A stretch of DNA of 64,000 bases from Neocallimastix lanati (nom. inval.) (taxonomy: Eukaryota; Neocallimastigomycota; Neocallimastigomycetes; Neocallimastigales; Neocallimastigaceae): positions 25,001 through 89,000 of the forward strand of contig JACVTC010000206.1 of assembly GCA_016946835.1 (NCBI GenBank). Reading direction: 5' to 3'. Below the pieces are notes generated by a model that was given only the letters and a program-made list of their open reading frames with translations, was not told the origin of the DNA and ran no database searches. Of the stretch, positions 25,835 through 36,977 are shown in pieces; within the stretch, counting starts at the first letter, position 1, and every line of letters begins with the position of its first letter. Position numbers and translations under genes: made by a program.

Positions 25835-27625
25835 ATATACCCCCAAGAAAATGGGCCTGCTGAACGATTTAATGGTATACTTATAAGTGCTTGCTAAATC
25901 CCATATGCAATGATTCCAAATTAAGAAAAGAATATTTAAAGGGGAATGCCACTGATGCAGCCAACTATTTTCCATAACTGTATTTATATATAATTTATCA
26001 CCAATCATCAAATGATTTATTCTCGTTCAGTTGAATTTTTTTCGAGGATACTCCTGGAAACTTCAAACTATCTCTTTCTATTCCACAAAAAAATTTTCAA
26101 ATTTCATTCCAAATTCTGAAATGAGGGGGAGTGACATCTTTTTATTTAAAAATTTTTTAGTAAACTAAATAATATCCAATTTAATCAATGAAAAATACAT
26201 ATTTTCAACACAATAGTAAAAATTATATAATTGATAATTCTAAAAAAATAATAGAGCAATAAACGATAATTCCAGTGTTGACAACAATACGAATATTGAC
26301 ATTAATAGTAAAAGTAATATGAATTAAATCATATCTCCAATATCGAATCAAAACATATCAATAATTATAATAACATTAATAATAATAATAGACTCAACAT
26401 AAAATCATACAGAAATAACACACATGAAAAGAACCCACATTATAACAATAACGAATTAAGGAGAACCAAAAGACTTTGATGATATCTTTTACCTCCCTGA
26501 TAAAGAAGAATGAATAAATGCCATAAATGAAAAACTTTACACTATGAGGAAATTTAATGTGTTTAAGGAAGTTTAATTCTTACCAAATGATGTCAATATT
26601 GTATCCTGCAAATGAGTATTTAAGTATAAAAGGGATTCAAAAACGTCAAAAATAGAAATATTATAAAAAGAAAAGCTTGACTACTTGCAAAAGGTTTTAA
26701 CCAAAGATACGGTATCAATTATTCTTTTACCTTTTCACCAACATTAAAAATTAGATTCATTACGTATAATTATTGCAATCGCAGTCCAGAGAGAATATAA
26801 AATAGTAGAGATTGATATCAATGCGGCATACTTAAATGTTGAAATTAAATGAAGATATCTACATTGAAGCACCAAAGTGAAATCCTATGTATAATAAAAG
26901 GATACTTAAAATTGAACAAAGCTCTTTGTGAGTTTAAACAAGCAGGTAAGAGAGTGGAACGAAATCTTAAATAATACATTGATAAAAATGGATTTTCAAA
27001 GATTGGTAAATGAACCTTGTATTCATTATATTAAAGAAAATAACTCAAAAGAAATCAAATGCATAATAGCCATATATGTGGACGACATATTACTTACAGG
27101 TAAGGCAAAAGAAATTATGTATGTAAATAAGAACATATTAAAATGTATTTCAATATAAAAGATAAAGGAGATGTCGATTTCGTAATAGGAATAAAATTAG
27201 AGAAATGACATGATGGGTATATTCTTCATCAAAAATAGTACATTTAAGATTTATTTGTCAAATTCAAACAATCTAATTCTCCGCCTATCATAAAATTTAA
27301 AATCTAATGAGAATTCTGAACTACGAAAAGGAACATGTGACGAAACATTATACAGAAGTGAAATAGGTAATTTAATTTTTCTAGCAGTTTGTACCAGATT
27401 GGATATAATATTTTGCTGTCAACAAAGCAGCAAGAAGAAGCAAGAATCCTTAACATTAGAGGACTACAGTGTGATTGTGCCAAGCATAGTTTATGGTATA
27501 TTAATATTTTAAATGAATTTAAACATAAAAGATAAGTTATGTTACCATTAATATCGACAATAAGGCAGCAATTTATAAACTGTTAAAATCAATCCATAAA
27601 TCCTAAGATCTGAATTTAATAAAGC
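25835..27625 (+). mobile_element. Copia pol remnant of element 2 (INT end-RT-RNH)
   Basis: It begins with QENGPAERFNG (about 25,848), the integrase glutamate region, then IFFEDTPGN (about 26,036). An Asn-rich linker follows to about 26,470. RT has AFNQRYGINYS-type sequence near 26,690, the tyrosine-lacking GKAKEI region after IAIYVDDILLTG (about 27,068-27,105), and NEPCIHYIKENN before it. RNase H pieces follow: NPTLEDYS-like near 27,450 and TINIDNKAAIYK at about 27,545-27,580. It stops abruptly at about 27,625, where the next element's PBS begins. It has many stops. The first half of integrase, protease and gag are absent. Confidence 0.85.
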
Positions 27626-27631
27626 TAACCA

Positions 27632-29395
27632 ATTAAGAGTCTCAGTTGATTCATATAATTTATAATTAAAAAGTACCTTAATTTAAGCCTCTTCACCGCT
27701 ACGAAATCATACAAGACTTTTTTAACTTAGCTAAAGGACTAACGTCCTCTATGGAAAGTCCAACTTTAATGAGTGGAAATTTCTTATAGAACCATACCAA
27801 TACCGCCTGCTAAATGTCAAGGCATTAAAGAATTCATGGAAGTCTCCAGTCCAGGTCGTAGAAAAACTCAATGACCAAAGGCAAAGGTTTTATTTACAAT
27901 CCTAACGCCAACAATTTGACTAACATAGTAATTAATTACTAAATAAATTAATTAATTTACCAAAAAAAATATTATAGCAAGCTCCTGTCTGCATTTATTC
28001 AAAAAGAAAAAAAAAAAAAAAAACCAACACAACAACCATAATAACAATAGCTCTGACTCCTAGAACAGAAGAAAGCTAAAATAGTAACCAATATAATAAA
28101 AAATAATTATAAAGGCAATATTAAAAAAATATATTGACATATTTATGAAGTTAAAGGACACTCTACCAGAGACTGTATTTATAATATGAAGAAAAAAAAA
28201 ATTGAATAATAATATAAAGAGGTAAGAAAAAATTAAAGTAATGACCAAATTAAAAAAATTATCTAAAGAATTTTTTTTTTATATTTAGTGTATAAAATTC
28301 TTGATCCAGAGAGTGCCACCAAACTATAACGATAATTTTGATTTTGAAAACATAAAAGCTTCTAATAAATAAAAAAAAAAAAAAAGAAGAAATAAACGTT
28401 AATGACATACCTAAGTTCTCTCTTAATTAAATGAATATATGAGTAATGAATTCATTATTCCAGAAGAAACAATAATTCTTAAAAAAAAAAAAAAAAAGCA
28501 AGAATTATATGAAAAACAAATATCAATTATTGTGAAGAAGACGATAATATTAGTGAAGGATTATATGATACCGGTACTGGAAAACATACAACTAATGATT
28601 TTTTACTATGTTAAATAATTTTAGAAGTTAGCACTGTAAAAATTAAATTAAGATGTGCCAATGGGACGATGTGTAGCTTCGAGGGATATATAGTACATTT
28701 CGAATGCTTTCCTTAATGGAATATATGTATCACAAGACAGACTATTATATTCTAATTCTACAACTAAAATAATATTAATTGGTACGAATAGAACTGGCTA
28801 AAATAGGATACAGAGTAATTATTGATGCTGATGATTACATATGTATTAGATTTAACCTATAGGGTCCAAAATAATGTATCCAAAGTGTACCATATTTTTC
28901 TTCAAATGATCATCATTTCTTAGTAAATACTTTACAAGATTAATAAAAGGAATTAAAAAGAAAATAATAAAAATAATATGTCTTTAAAGCGAAGTTATTG
29001 AGCAAAATCCTAGAAATTTGGCATAGAAGACAAGGACATCATTATTACCTAGAAAACATCAATAAATATCTAAGTTTACATCAAATAAAAAGTTCCTAAA
29101 AATATCGAACGTAAAGTACGTAAAATATCAAGGAAATCACACAGTGGAAAGACACCTAATGTTACAAAAATATTAAAAAAAATTATATACCTTAGGTTTA
29201 TACATATCATCCATTAATAATAATAAAAAAATATTTTATTACATTCATGGATGAAATTTTAAGAAAAGTATGGATATATGCTTTAAAAATCTAAAGCTGA
29301 AGCTTTCCCCTCTGGAAAATAATTTTGGAATCATTCTTCAAATACTTAAATAACATGTATGAAGAATATAATATTAAAATATTTAAATTTAGTTC
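27632..29395 (+). mobile_element. Truncated copia element 3 (gag-PR-INT), element 4 family
   Basis: It starts directly with a PBS (ATTAAGAGTCTCA at 27,632-27,644); no LTR precedes it. A gag start like that of element 4 follows (FNLAK, WKFLI near 27,722-27,790). The protease motif LYDTGTGKHTTND is at about 28,560, KLRCANGT near 28,650 and the integrase zinc motif IWHRRQGHHYY near 29,017. YFITFMDEI...KVWIYALKS lies near 29,240-29,290. Each segment aligns in order with element 4 (36,027-37,988). Frameshifts are frequent. Homology ends at about 29,395 at the junction with an AAA-ATPase-like pseudogene on the other strand. Confidence 0.82.
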
Positions 29396-30870
29396 ATCTA
29401 CAAATTGACGTAAGTATTCTAAAACTTCTCGATTTTGAATTTTAAAATACATTATATCTTTCGATTTCTTTTTTTATCAAATTTATTTTTATATTTTTGA
29501 ATTTCATCTGCATCCATATTAACTACTTTAGGGTCATTTGATGAAATTTTTATTATTAATTTACTCATATTTTTGATATTTTTTTTTTTTTTATATTCTT
29601 CTTTGTCTGCTACTGTTAATTAACCAAAAAAAAAAAAAAAAAAAAAAGATATAATACTTTCCAGCGGTCTTCATATGAAATATCATTTGTTAAATAATTA
29701 TATTTAATTTGTGAAAGTTTATCAAATAAAAATTCAATCATTTCACCACATAATAATTTTAAAAATTCTATATCAAAATTAAGGTTATTATTTTTAAAAA
29801 GATTTTTTAACTCTTTATTTTTCTCTGAATAAACTCATTAATTAGATAATTCAAAATTATTGTTTTTTTATTCCTATTTTTCTGAACGAATTTAATTATA
29901 GTATATTGATTATATATATTTTTAATAATATCTATATCTGAAAAACAAGAATATCTACTATATTTTTTTTTAAGTTTTTCTTTAATTCCATCTTTTGTGT
30001 TGTCACTGTCACTTTTTTCTTTGCTATCAGAAATACTAAAATTGGATAATACTTTTTTTAATACGTCTTCTGTAAATTCATAGTAATCACTAAAATAATT
30101 ATTTTTAAAAAGTGAGATTTTTGTGAAATTATTAGCTTATGATTTTGATTCATTTAATCCTAAATCTAAACAACATGTAACTATTTCAAAATGTAAATAT
30201 TTATTTCCTTTAAATGCTTCCGGAAAATAAAGATTTAATAGTATCAAAAGCACTTTTACTTTTTAACCTTTCAGAAAAAATTTTATCGTATTCATCAATT
30301 AAAATAATACTTCTTATTTTATAAAATTCATTTAAATACTTACATAAAAATTTAACGGTTAGTCCTAATAATATATCATCTGACTTTTGTTCAATTATAT
30401 TTCATTGTTCTTGTTTTGTTTAACTTAATTTAATACAATCAATTTTATTTTTTATAATTCATAAAAACAAAAGATATTTTTGTTTTTAAACAATCAATTA
30501 TAGAACAATAATTTTCATCACTATTGTTACTTTTAAAATTCAAATAAATTACAAAATATTTGTGAAAATGTCACATATTTTTTCTATCCTTGCTTGTTTA
30601 TAAGTTGTTATCAAATACATATTTCCTTTTTTCAATTTCTTTTTCATTCATCCGCATTTTAAAAAATTCTTTAATTCTATTTAAATTTAAACTTTTTTCC
30701 AAATCGTCTTTTTCGTGTGATCAAAAAGGCATTATTTTTATTGTTAATTAATTATGATATCATTTTCGTTGTGATCTAAAGTTTCAATACATTCTAACCC
30801 TAATTCTTTAATTCAATTTAAATATTGCTAAAATAATTTCTTTAATAGTTAATATGCTTGTAATCTAATT
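29395..30870 (-). pseudogene. Broken AAA-ATPase-like gene copy (copy A)
   Basis: It aligns along its length with the second ATPase module of the intact gene at 47,580-51,788 (intact segment about 48,260-49,860). The Walker B region is recognisable at about 30,285-30,310 and the Walker A neighbourhood near 30,690-30,730. The nuclease domain and the whole first module are missing. Frameshifts, stops and an A-run (29,624-29,647) break it. A 209-bp internal deletion relative to the intact gene ends at ATTTTCGTT (30,762-30,770). It is closest to the fragment at 60,672-61,441. Confidence 0.88.
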
Positions 30871-31573
30871 ATTTCCCTCTAAAACTAATATTTAATATTA
30901 ATACACCACTTATACTAGATGTACCTGAAACATCTCTTATCATTATGGTTTATCTACCATTTATATGATGGAAACCTTCCTCTTGAAGGGTGATATTATA
31001 CCATCTCAATCTGTGAATACCTCTTATGTATTAGGATTTACATCACTTCCAATCATAATCCGCTTTTCTAGATAAGCGCTAACTCTTATATATTTTCGCT
31101 TTATAGCTTTAGCGATAACTATTACAACAAATCCTTAATTATATATATCGGTGTACTTTATAAACCATAATCTTTGGTTATTAAATATGATTTCATTCAG
31201 AGTTAATTATATTATTCTAGCCATTTAAACTTATTAAGTAAATAATATAAATTGTCTTATAATTGATAATGATTCAACATTTCAATTAATTTCTTCTTGT
31301 AGGTTAATTTTTGTTAATTTTCACTATTAGGCTAATGTATAATTTAGTCATTTAAGTATCTTGAGAAATATTAGTCTTATCATGTAAATTAATTACTATT
31401 TTAGTTTTCTTCTTTTTAATATTTTAAATCTTCTTCTCTATTAAATTACTTTTGGTTACTGAATGATATCCTAAAAAAATTTTTTTTTTTTTTTTTCGTG
31501 TTAATTAACTTATAATTTATGTTTTCTCATATTCGTTTATGTTCTTAATTTAAATTTTTATATATGACCATTA

Positions 31574-31584
31574 TCCCCCTCAAA
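31574..31584 (-). other. Polypurine tract, minus-strand LTR element
   Basis: On the minus strand TTTGAGGGGGA, identical to the tract before the 3' LTR of element 4. What follows (TAATGGTCATATATAAAAA) does not match the LTR at 34,358-34,602, so the matching LTR family is not identified. Confidence 0.5.
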
Positions 31585-32014
31585 TCTAAAAATTTTAGAA
31601 GTAAATATTTAGATTTGAACATATATGAAAATTATCAGTAAATAAATATTGCCAAATAAACAACATACTATACACAATAGTATACAGAAAATATGATGAT
31701 ATATGAAAATATCTTCAATTATTAGTTTATACATTATAGAAAACTGTCAACTCGGTTAAATAGAACATTAACCAATTGTTCGGCGAGAAAAAAATAAACA
31801 ATATTAAAAGGTAATATGAGGAGTCTTACTACAAACACCGCTTCTTTAATAAGTCGGCATCACTAACATTCTACGAATGTTATATCATCGTCATCATAAT
31901 TTTAATGGAGCCCTTTCACAAAAGGTGTTATACCACAGTCGATGGAACCCTATATAGAATATATAGGTCTTACACCATCCTTCATAATTCTTAATGTCTA
32001 TTATCTATGGATAA

Positions 32015-32291
32015 AACTTATTTCACGCTAAGTTAAACCATGATATATTATTTTAATAAAATTGAATATACCCATTTCACGCTAGGTATTCAATTAACTT
32101 CAAATTACATAATAAAATTGAAGAACATGCTTATTTCAAGTAAAGCATTTCTTTAATAAATATGACGTCCTTCTATTTAAAATTGTAGAATATGCTTATT
32201 TCACGCTAAGCATTTCTTTCATAAATATGACGTCCTTCCTTTTTTTTTTTTTTTTTAAAATTGTAGAATATGCTCATTTCACGCTAAGCAT
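32015..32291. repeat. Array of five hairpins with loop TTTCACGC
   Basis: Units: AACTTA-TTTCACGC-TAAGTT (32,015-32,034), ATACCCA-TTTCACGC-TAGGTAT (about 32,068-32,089, outer stem extended by AATTGA/TCAATT), ATGCTT...AAGCAT with a changed loop (32,127-32,148), ATGCTTA-TTTCACGC-TAAGCAT (32,192-32,213) and ATGCTCA-TTTCACGC-TAAGCAT (32,270-32,291). The loop is constant while stem bases change on both sides together. The last three units also share a flank with GACGTCCTT. Function unknown; the structure could act in RNA of either strand. Confidence 0.85.
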
Positions 32292-32539
32292 TTCTATTTA
32301 ATTTATGAATATGTACTTACTCTAATACTAATTAGTACTTGTGACATCCTCCTTCGATAATCCGCTTTCTAGTTAAGCAGTAACTATTAAATTATTCGGA
32401 TATAAAAATTATAAATGTATATTGATATCTATACTTCTCAGTACAGCAATATTTTGAGTTGATTGTAATACAATATTTGAGGGATAGATTAACTATATGT
32501 TCATCATATTATTTATCTTTAACAAGTAGTCTAATATTT

Positions 32540-34290
32540 TTCTTCTATTTTTTTTTTTTTTTTATAAGTCATTATTTCCTTCATGCATTTCACTATTTCT
32601 CATAGAATACCATTCTTTTTCAGATTTAATTTGTTCTCTAATAATACCTGCGATATATGACTAATAAACATATCAAGCGTAATGAACTATAAATCACCTT
32701 TCTTTAATTTACCATCACATTCATCCTCATCATTACAAAATATGAATTAAACCAATTTTGTGAACAATAACATAATGCTTCTCTTCATTTTGTTCAATTA
32801 AAGTATGTAACATAGCAGAATAATCAACAAGTGATAAATAAGTATCTGCATTTAATTCTGTAATATTATCTGAAATAACTAAATGAATTTCATCTTTATC
32901 TGGAGGTGGAATGAAAACTATCTAATTTTATATTTGGATTAACTAAAGTAGAATCACCATTTGCCCAAAAAGTCCATTCATTATTCATTTGTACTTAACC
33001 CATTAATAACATAATTTAAGAGATGTATAATTTTTGATAGTATATACTTGTCTATTATAATCAATAATCTTGTTATCTACGAAAAAGGAGTATTCATGAA
33101 TATCAGCGTATTATAATGGAATGTTCGTACAAAAAATTTGGTTTTGCCTTATCGGTAAACATCACAACGGTAAATTTAGGCTTTTGGGATCATTTTTATC
33201 TTCAACATATTGGTATAAAACTTCCATTTAAACTTGAATATCAGGACATGTTTATTTATAAAGAGCAGTAGATGGTTTAATATAACAATAATGCTTATTT
33301 TCACAAAGATTTTTAATATCAGTTACTAGCTGACTTTCACATTTATTTTCTTTCGTTATATTAAAAGTATATCAAAAAATTTATTATCATATTCACTTAT
33401 TGAACAAGTTTCTTTATCACCAACTCTTCTTCCAAAAAGATATCATGTATTTTAATAGCATAACCTACTGGACAAGAAATTTTATTTCCTTCTATTGATT
33501 CTGGTAGTACAAAAATTCTTCCACCACAAAATTATGAAGTTATTATTGGTAATTATGCAATATATATTTTTTTTTTAGATTCAATAGTTTCTTCATTTTC
33601 ATTATCTGGTAAAATCATCGAAAATAAATCAAAAGAATTTTTTATCTCTTTTCTCTCCATCATTAAATTCATAATACTTTCCTATAAAGTTTATTATCTT
33701 TCGATGAACTATTATTTTCTTCGTCTTTATTTTCTTCTTTATTTTCTTCATCTTTATTTTCTATCCTTCTAAATTTTATGAATATCAATTCATAAAGTTA
33801 AAATATTTCTAATAATTCATTTCGTTAAAAGAAAATTTTCTTTAATTTCAGATTTGGAATTATTTCAATTATTCTTATTTAATTTAATTTAAAATTTCAA
33901 TTTCGAAATTTCAAAAATAGATCTCCAAAAAAAAAAAAAAAATTTCTTGACTTTAACTATAACCAGTTGTTAATACTATCCATATCATTATCCATATTGT
34001 TAATGAGAATATTTACTTTTCTAAAATATTCAATTGCCTTTTTATTTTCATTAGCTTTATGTAGTGTAATCCTTCAAAATTAATTAAACTCCTTGCGAAG
34101 AAATATTCTATATGGTTTTCAGCGGCACTTCAAATTTCCAAAATTTTGGATTTCAATTTTAGATCTTAAAATAGTTTCATAAGATATAGCATAAAATTAA
34201 ATCTTGATTTATAAGGGTTAGAATTTCAATAATTTTCTCCTTTTGATATAATAGTATTGCCTGGCACAGGATTCATCTTTCAGAGAATCC
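32540..34290 (-). pseudogene. Decayed gene with SUEL/Gal-lectin-like domain
   Basis: On the minus strand a possible start MNPVPGNTIISKGENY (about 34,290) is followed by NENKKAIEYFRKVNIL near 34,050, an acidic Glu/Asn/Lys linker (about 33,720-33,780), and CGGRIFVLPESIEGNK with SCPVGYAIKIHDIFFGRR near 33,450-33,530. Spaced cysteines, LCENKHYCYIKPS (about 33,270-33,310) and TCPDIQ with EVLYQYVED (about 33,200-33,250) complete the domain. The order CP.G..I.I....(Y/F)GR, C, C, C...C, CP fits the D-galactoside/L-rhamnose-binding SUEL lectin family, usually extracellular. Segments such as TVVMFTDKAKPNFLYEHSI and NEWTFWANGDSTLVNPNIK follow. Stops and frameshifts make it dead. It begins about 50 bases after a copia-type PBS, in the usual gag position. 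Confidence 0.55.
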
Positions 34291-34342
34291 TCTTAAGGTC
34301 AATGAGAGTCAATGAGTGTTGATTAGACTCTTTAAGAGTCAA

Positions 34343-34357
34343 TGAGACTCTTAATCT
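34343..34357 (-). other. Primer binding site, tRNA-Lys(CUU) arm type
   Basis: The plus strand shows TGAGACTCTTAATCT, preceded by AGAGTCAA, so the match to the element 5 PBS extends over 23 bases with one difference. GTCAATGAG is repeated several times just downstream (34,299-34,345), as if the site had been partly duplicated. Confidence 0.75.
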
Positions 34358-34602
34358 ATTAGAAAATAAGATTTATATCTTATTAAGTTAACTTTATTAA
34401 TTATGAAGAGTTACATGTTTCTATATTGATTTTATATAGATTAAGGCTTATGTAAAATGGGAACAAATTACATGTATTTATATATCTTAAATGTGGCTTA
34501 ACAATATTAGTAATAACTTAATACATGAATATTCTAAGAACTATTACATTAGTAATGTATTATTAATTATTAGTAATTTAACTATATTCACATATTCTAA
34601 CA
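34358..34602 (-). repeat. Copia-type LTR, minus strand
   Basis: Starts (minus strand) TGTTAGAATATGTGAATATAG and ends at the PBS. It contains AAGCCACA followed 17 bases later by the TATA-like TATAAATAC. It is related to the solo LTR at 61,962. No matching LTR was found to its left, so the element is incomplete or its 3' LTR has changed beyond recognition. The sequence just right of it (ATTTTATATTATATTATATT) recurs at the paralogous locus near 61,505. Confidence 0.75.
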
Positions 34603-35361
34603 ATTTTATATTATATTATATTTTAGTTAAGCCCTGCTATTAAAGCTCAATTCGTACAACACTTAACACAGAAATACACAATAAATAAATTTACAAAAAT
34701 TTTCTTGTTTTTATAAACTTTATTTACCTATATTAATGGCCGTAGCCTTTTTAATAATATTCTAATAGTACATTTATATTAAATTTAAAATAATTTACTA
34801 CATAAATTTTTATGATTCAAAACATTATAAAATAATTGGTTAAAAATAATTGTTTTATTTGTTTTAAAAATCTAACATTATATTATAGTATATATATAAA
34901 TATATATATATTTTTTCAAATATTTGTATATTTTAAATTAAAATTATTTTTATTTTATTTGTGGTGGTTGGTTGGAAATGGTGAATCTATTTGATATTGT
35001 TAAAAATAATGATTCGTCATACAATAAATAAATTAAAATAAAATATAAATTAATATAAATAATGAAATAATTTCATTGTATAAAAAAAGTATAAATACAA
35101 AAGGATATAACTTGTTTTTAAAAATTAGATATAACCATAATAATATATATAAAAAATAGAATGCAATAATAAAATATATTAAATTAAAAAAACATGTCTT
35201 TAACAAAACTCTTAAATACCTTATTAATAAAATTTGAGTGTCATCTAATTTTGTTCTTTTAACAAATATAATAAAATAAATTATATAAATTTATTTATCT
35301 ATTATATATAAATAAATATTAATAAAATTTAAAATTTAAAAGAAATATATATAAAATTTAT

Positions 35362-35393
<32 letters not shown>

Positions 35394-35596
35394 AATTCTG
35401 ATTATAAAATTTTTAAAAAAAAAATAATAAATAAAATTTTATTCATTCATTCATTTATTCATTGATTAATAAATCAAAATTCATTTTAGTTTAAATTCAC
35501 ACAAATAAGAATTAAAAATAAAATTAAAAGAAAAAAAAAAAATTTTTTTAATTTTTAACTGAAAAATACCAAAAAAAAAAAAAAAAAAAAAAAAAA

Positions 35597-35634
<38 letters not shown>

Positions 35635-35707
35635 AAAAAAATTAATAATAAAAAAATAAAAATTAATAATAAAAAAAAAAATTAATAATAATAATAATAA
35701 TAATAAA
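34603..35707. other. Non-coding flank, paralogous to 61.5-62.6 kb
   Basis: No gene. From about 34,880 (TATATTTTTTCAA, then ATTTTAAATTAAAATTATTTT) to the poly-A and TAA tracts at 35,570-35,707 it matches 61,540-62,560 in order, so it is 3' flank shared by two copies of the AAA-ATPase-like locus. The paralogue differs mainly by two LTR insertions. Confidence 0.7.
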
Positions 35708-35952
35708 TGTTAACGTATGTTAAATTTATTGATATAAAGTTATAGTCAACTTAAGTTTAATAAAATATTATATTTAATTATATTAAATATATTGTAATAA
35801 CAAAATATAATAAAAATTAATATGTATCTAGAACAAGCCACAATTAAATATAAAAAATATAATTTTATCTTTACTTTAAATCTTTGTTAACCATTTATAT
35901 AACACTTGAGTTATATATCTAATTATTAACAAATAAATATTAATCAATAAAA
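35708..35952 (+). repeat. 5' LTR of copia element 4
   Basis: Starts TGTTAACGTATGTTAAATTT. Contains AACAAGCCACA followed by TATAAAAAATATAA, a likely promoter core. Ends ATCAATAAAA immediately before the PBS. Confidence 0.9.
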
Positions 35953-35966
35953 GATTAAGAGTCTCA
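35953..35966 (+). other. Primer binding site of element 4
   Basis: GATTAAGAGTCTCA directly after the LTR, of the shared tRNA-Lys(CUU) anticodon-arm type. Confidence 0.8.
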
Positions 35967-36026
35967 AATACTCTATAATAATAACAAAGCTTTTTATTTA
36001 AAAATCGATTTTAACAAAGTATTAAG

Positions 36027-36977
36027 ATGGCCTATCAATTTAACTTATCTAAGGACCAACGTCTTCGTGGTACATCCAATTTTGCCACATGGAATTTTCT
36101 TATCATGATTGCACCTAGGAGATACGGAATGCAAGAATTCATTGAAGAAGATGTTATCTCTCACCTGAAGGATAATGACTATATGTTTAATCCTATTGGA
36201 GAATCTAAGACGGTAAAAGCTATCCTGAAGATTATTGAGGAATTACAATTAAATCATGGAGAAAATGTAAACTACAATGAAGTATTTAGTCAAAACCGAA
36301 ATAGAATCATTGCTAAAGCAGAAGAGAAAGACTCTCAATTAATGCTTATGGTGGTTCAAAACATTGAAGACAAAATATTAAAGGAAGTTAGTAGAATGAA
36401 GAAAACATTCACAATTATGGAAAAGCTAACTTCAAAATTCGGTGATATGAATAATGACACTGAATACTGGCTCAAGAAATTGCGAAAACTTAAGGCGAAT
36501 AACCTCAGCCAAATAATGAAGATGGCTGACAGTGTAAATGAAATATTCGATAAAATGGAAGATGCCGGAGTAAATTTGACTGAAAGGGAGAAATTAAAGT
36601 GCATGTTCAATATTTTACCAAATGACTTTAAAAATATTATAGATGTAACCTTAGAAATTACCGCTAGACAATTATATGAAAGTATAAAAGATAGAATTTC
36701 AGCTAGATCATATCTAGAAAATTGGGAAAATACAATGGATGAACATGATAATCATGATGATCCAATGGATTTATATCTAATTGAAAAACGTTATAAAAAT
36801 AAAAACTATCATAAAGGAAAAGGTTTTGTTAAGAAAATAAACAGAAACAATAACAAAACTAACAAAAATTTATATTGTCATATTTGTGAGATAAGAGGAC
36901 ATCTCACTAAAGATTGTAAATACAATATGAAAGCAAGAGAAAACAAAAAGGAAGGGAGGCAACAATCACTCTACTAG
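36027..36977 (+). CDS. gag: Copia gag, intact (element 4)
   Basis: 316 codons, uninterrupted. The N-terminus MAYQFNLSKDQRLRGTSNFA then TWNFLI is the copia gag type (a short motif around an invariant Trp). The middle is helical and Lys/Glu-rich. Near the C-terminus is one CCHC zinc knuckle, CHICEIRGHLTKDC (36,876-36,917, residues about 284-297), followed by a basic tail. It would form virus-like particles and bind element RNA. An intact gag in an element that has lost RT suggests selection or youth, or possible help in trans. It ends UAG seven codons after an in-frame GGG-AGG-C. Confidence 0.9.
   Translation: MAYQFNLSKDQRLRGTSNFATWNFLIMIAPRRYGMQEFIEEDVISHLKDNDYMFNPIGESKTVKAILKIIEELQLNHGENVNYNEVFSQNRNRIIAKAEEKDSQLMLMVVQNIEDKILKEVSRMKKTFTIMEKLTSKFGDMNNDTEYWLKKLRKLKANNLSQIMKMADSVNEIFDKMEDAGVNLTEREKLKCMFNILPNDFKNIIDVTLEITARQLYESIKDRISARSYLENWENTMDEHDNHDDPMDLYLIEKRYKNKNYHKGKGFVKKINRNNNKTNKNLYCHICEIRGHLTKDCKYNMKARENKKEGRQQSLY
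36954..36960 (+). other. Putative +1 recoding site GGG-AGG-C (element 4)
   Basis: Heptamer in the gag frame, identical in sequence and frame to that of element 5. Here the +1 frame stays open only to the UAA at 37,006, and the protease-integrase frame is back in the gag frame. Either a later single-base change disrupted the link or this family reads through the UAG at 36,975. Confidence 0.45.

Larger units (their letters stand above)
30871..32539. other. Hairpin-rich non-coding block
   Basis: No coding sequence is seen, but there are many short perfect inverted repeats: CCTTC/GAAGG near 30,975, CGCTT/AAGCG near 31,062, AACCA/TGGTT near 31,167, and CAAATCTAAA/TTTAGATTTG at 31,581-31,590 and 31,608-31,617. 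Others are AACATTC/GAATGTT at 31,865-31,881, CCTATATA/TATATAGG at 31,949-31,967 and the array at 32,015-32,291. A segment with ATAATCCGCTTTTCTAG occurs at about 31,050 and, diverged, at about 32,357. Base composition is ordinary rather than homopolymeric. A polypurine tract at 31,574-31,584 suggests that part of it belongs to a minus-strand LTR element. Confidence 0.6.

Noticed and set aside
26121-26135. GAGGGGGAG run resembling a polypurine tract in element 2
   Set aside because: It falls inside coding homology (region after FFEDTPGN) and no LTR follows.
30871-31573. Candidate 3' LTR matching the LTR at 34,358-34,602
   Set aside because: Its start (TAATGGTCATATAT) and interior do not match TGTTAGAATATG or the rest of that LTR.
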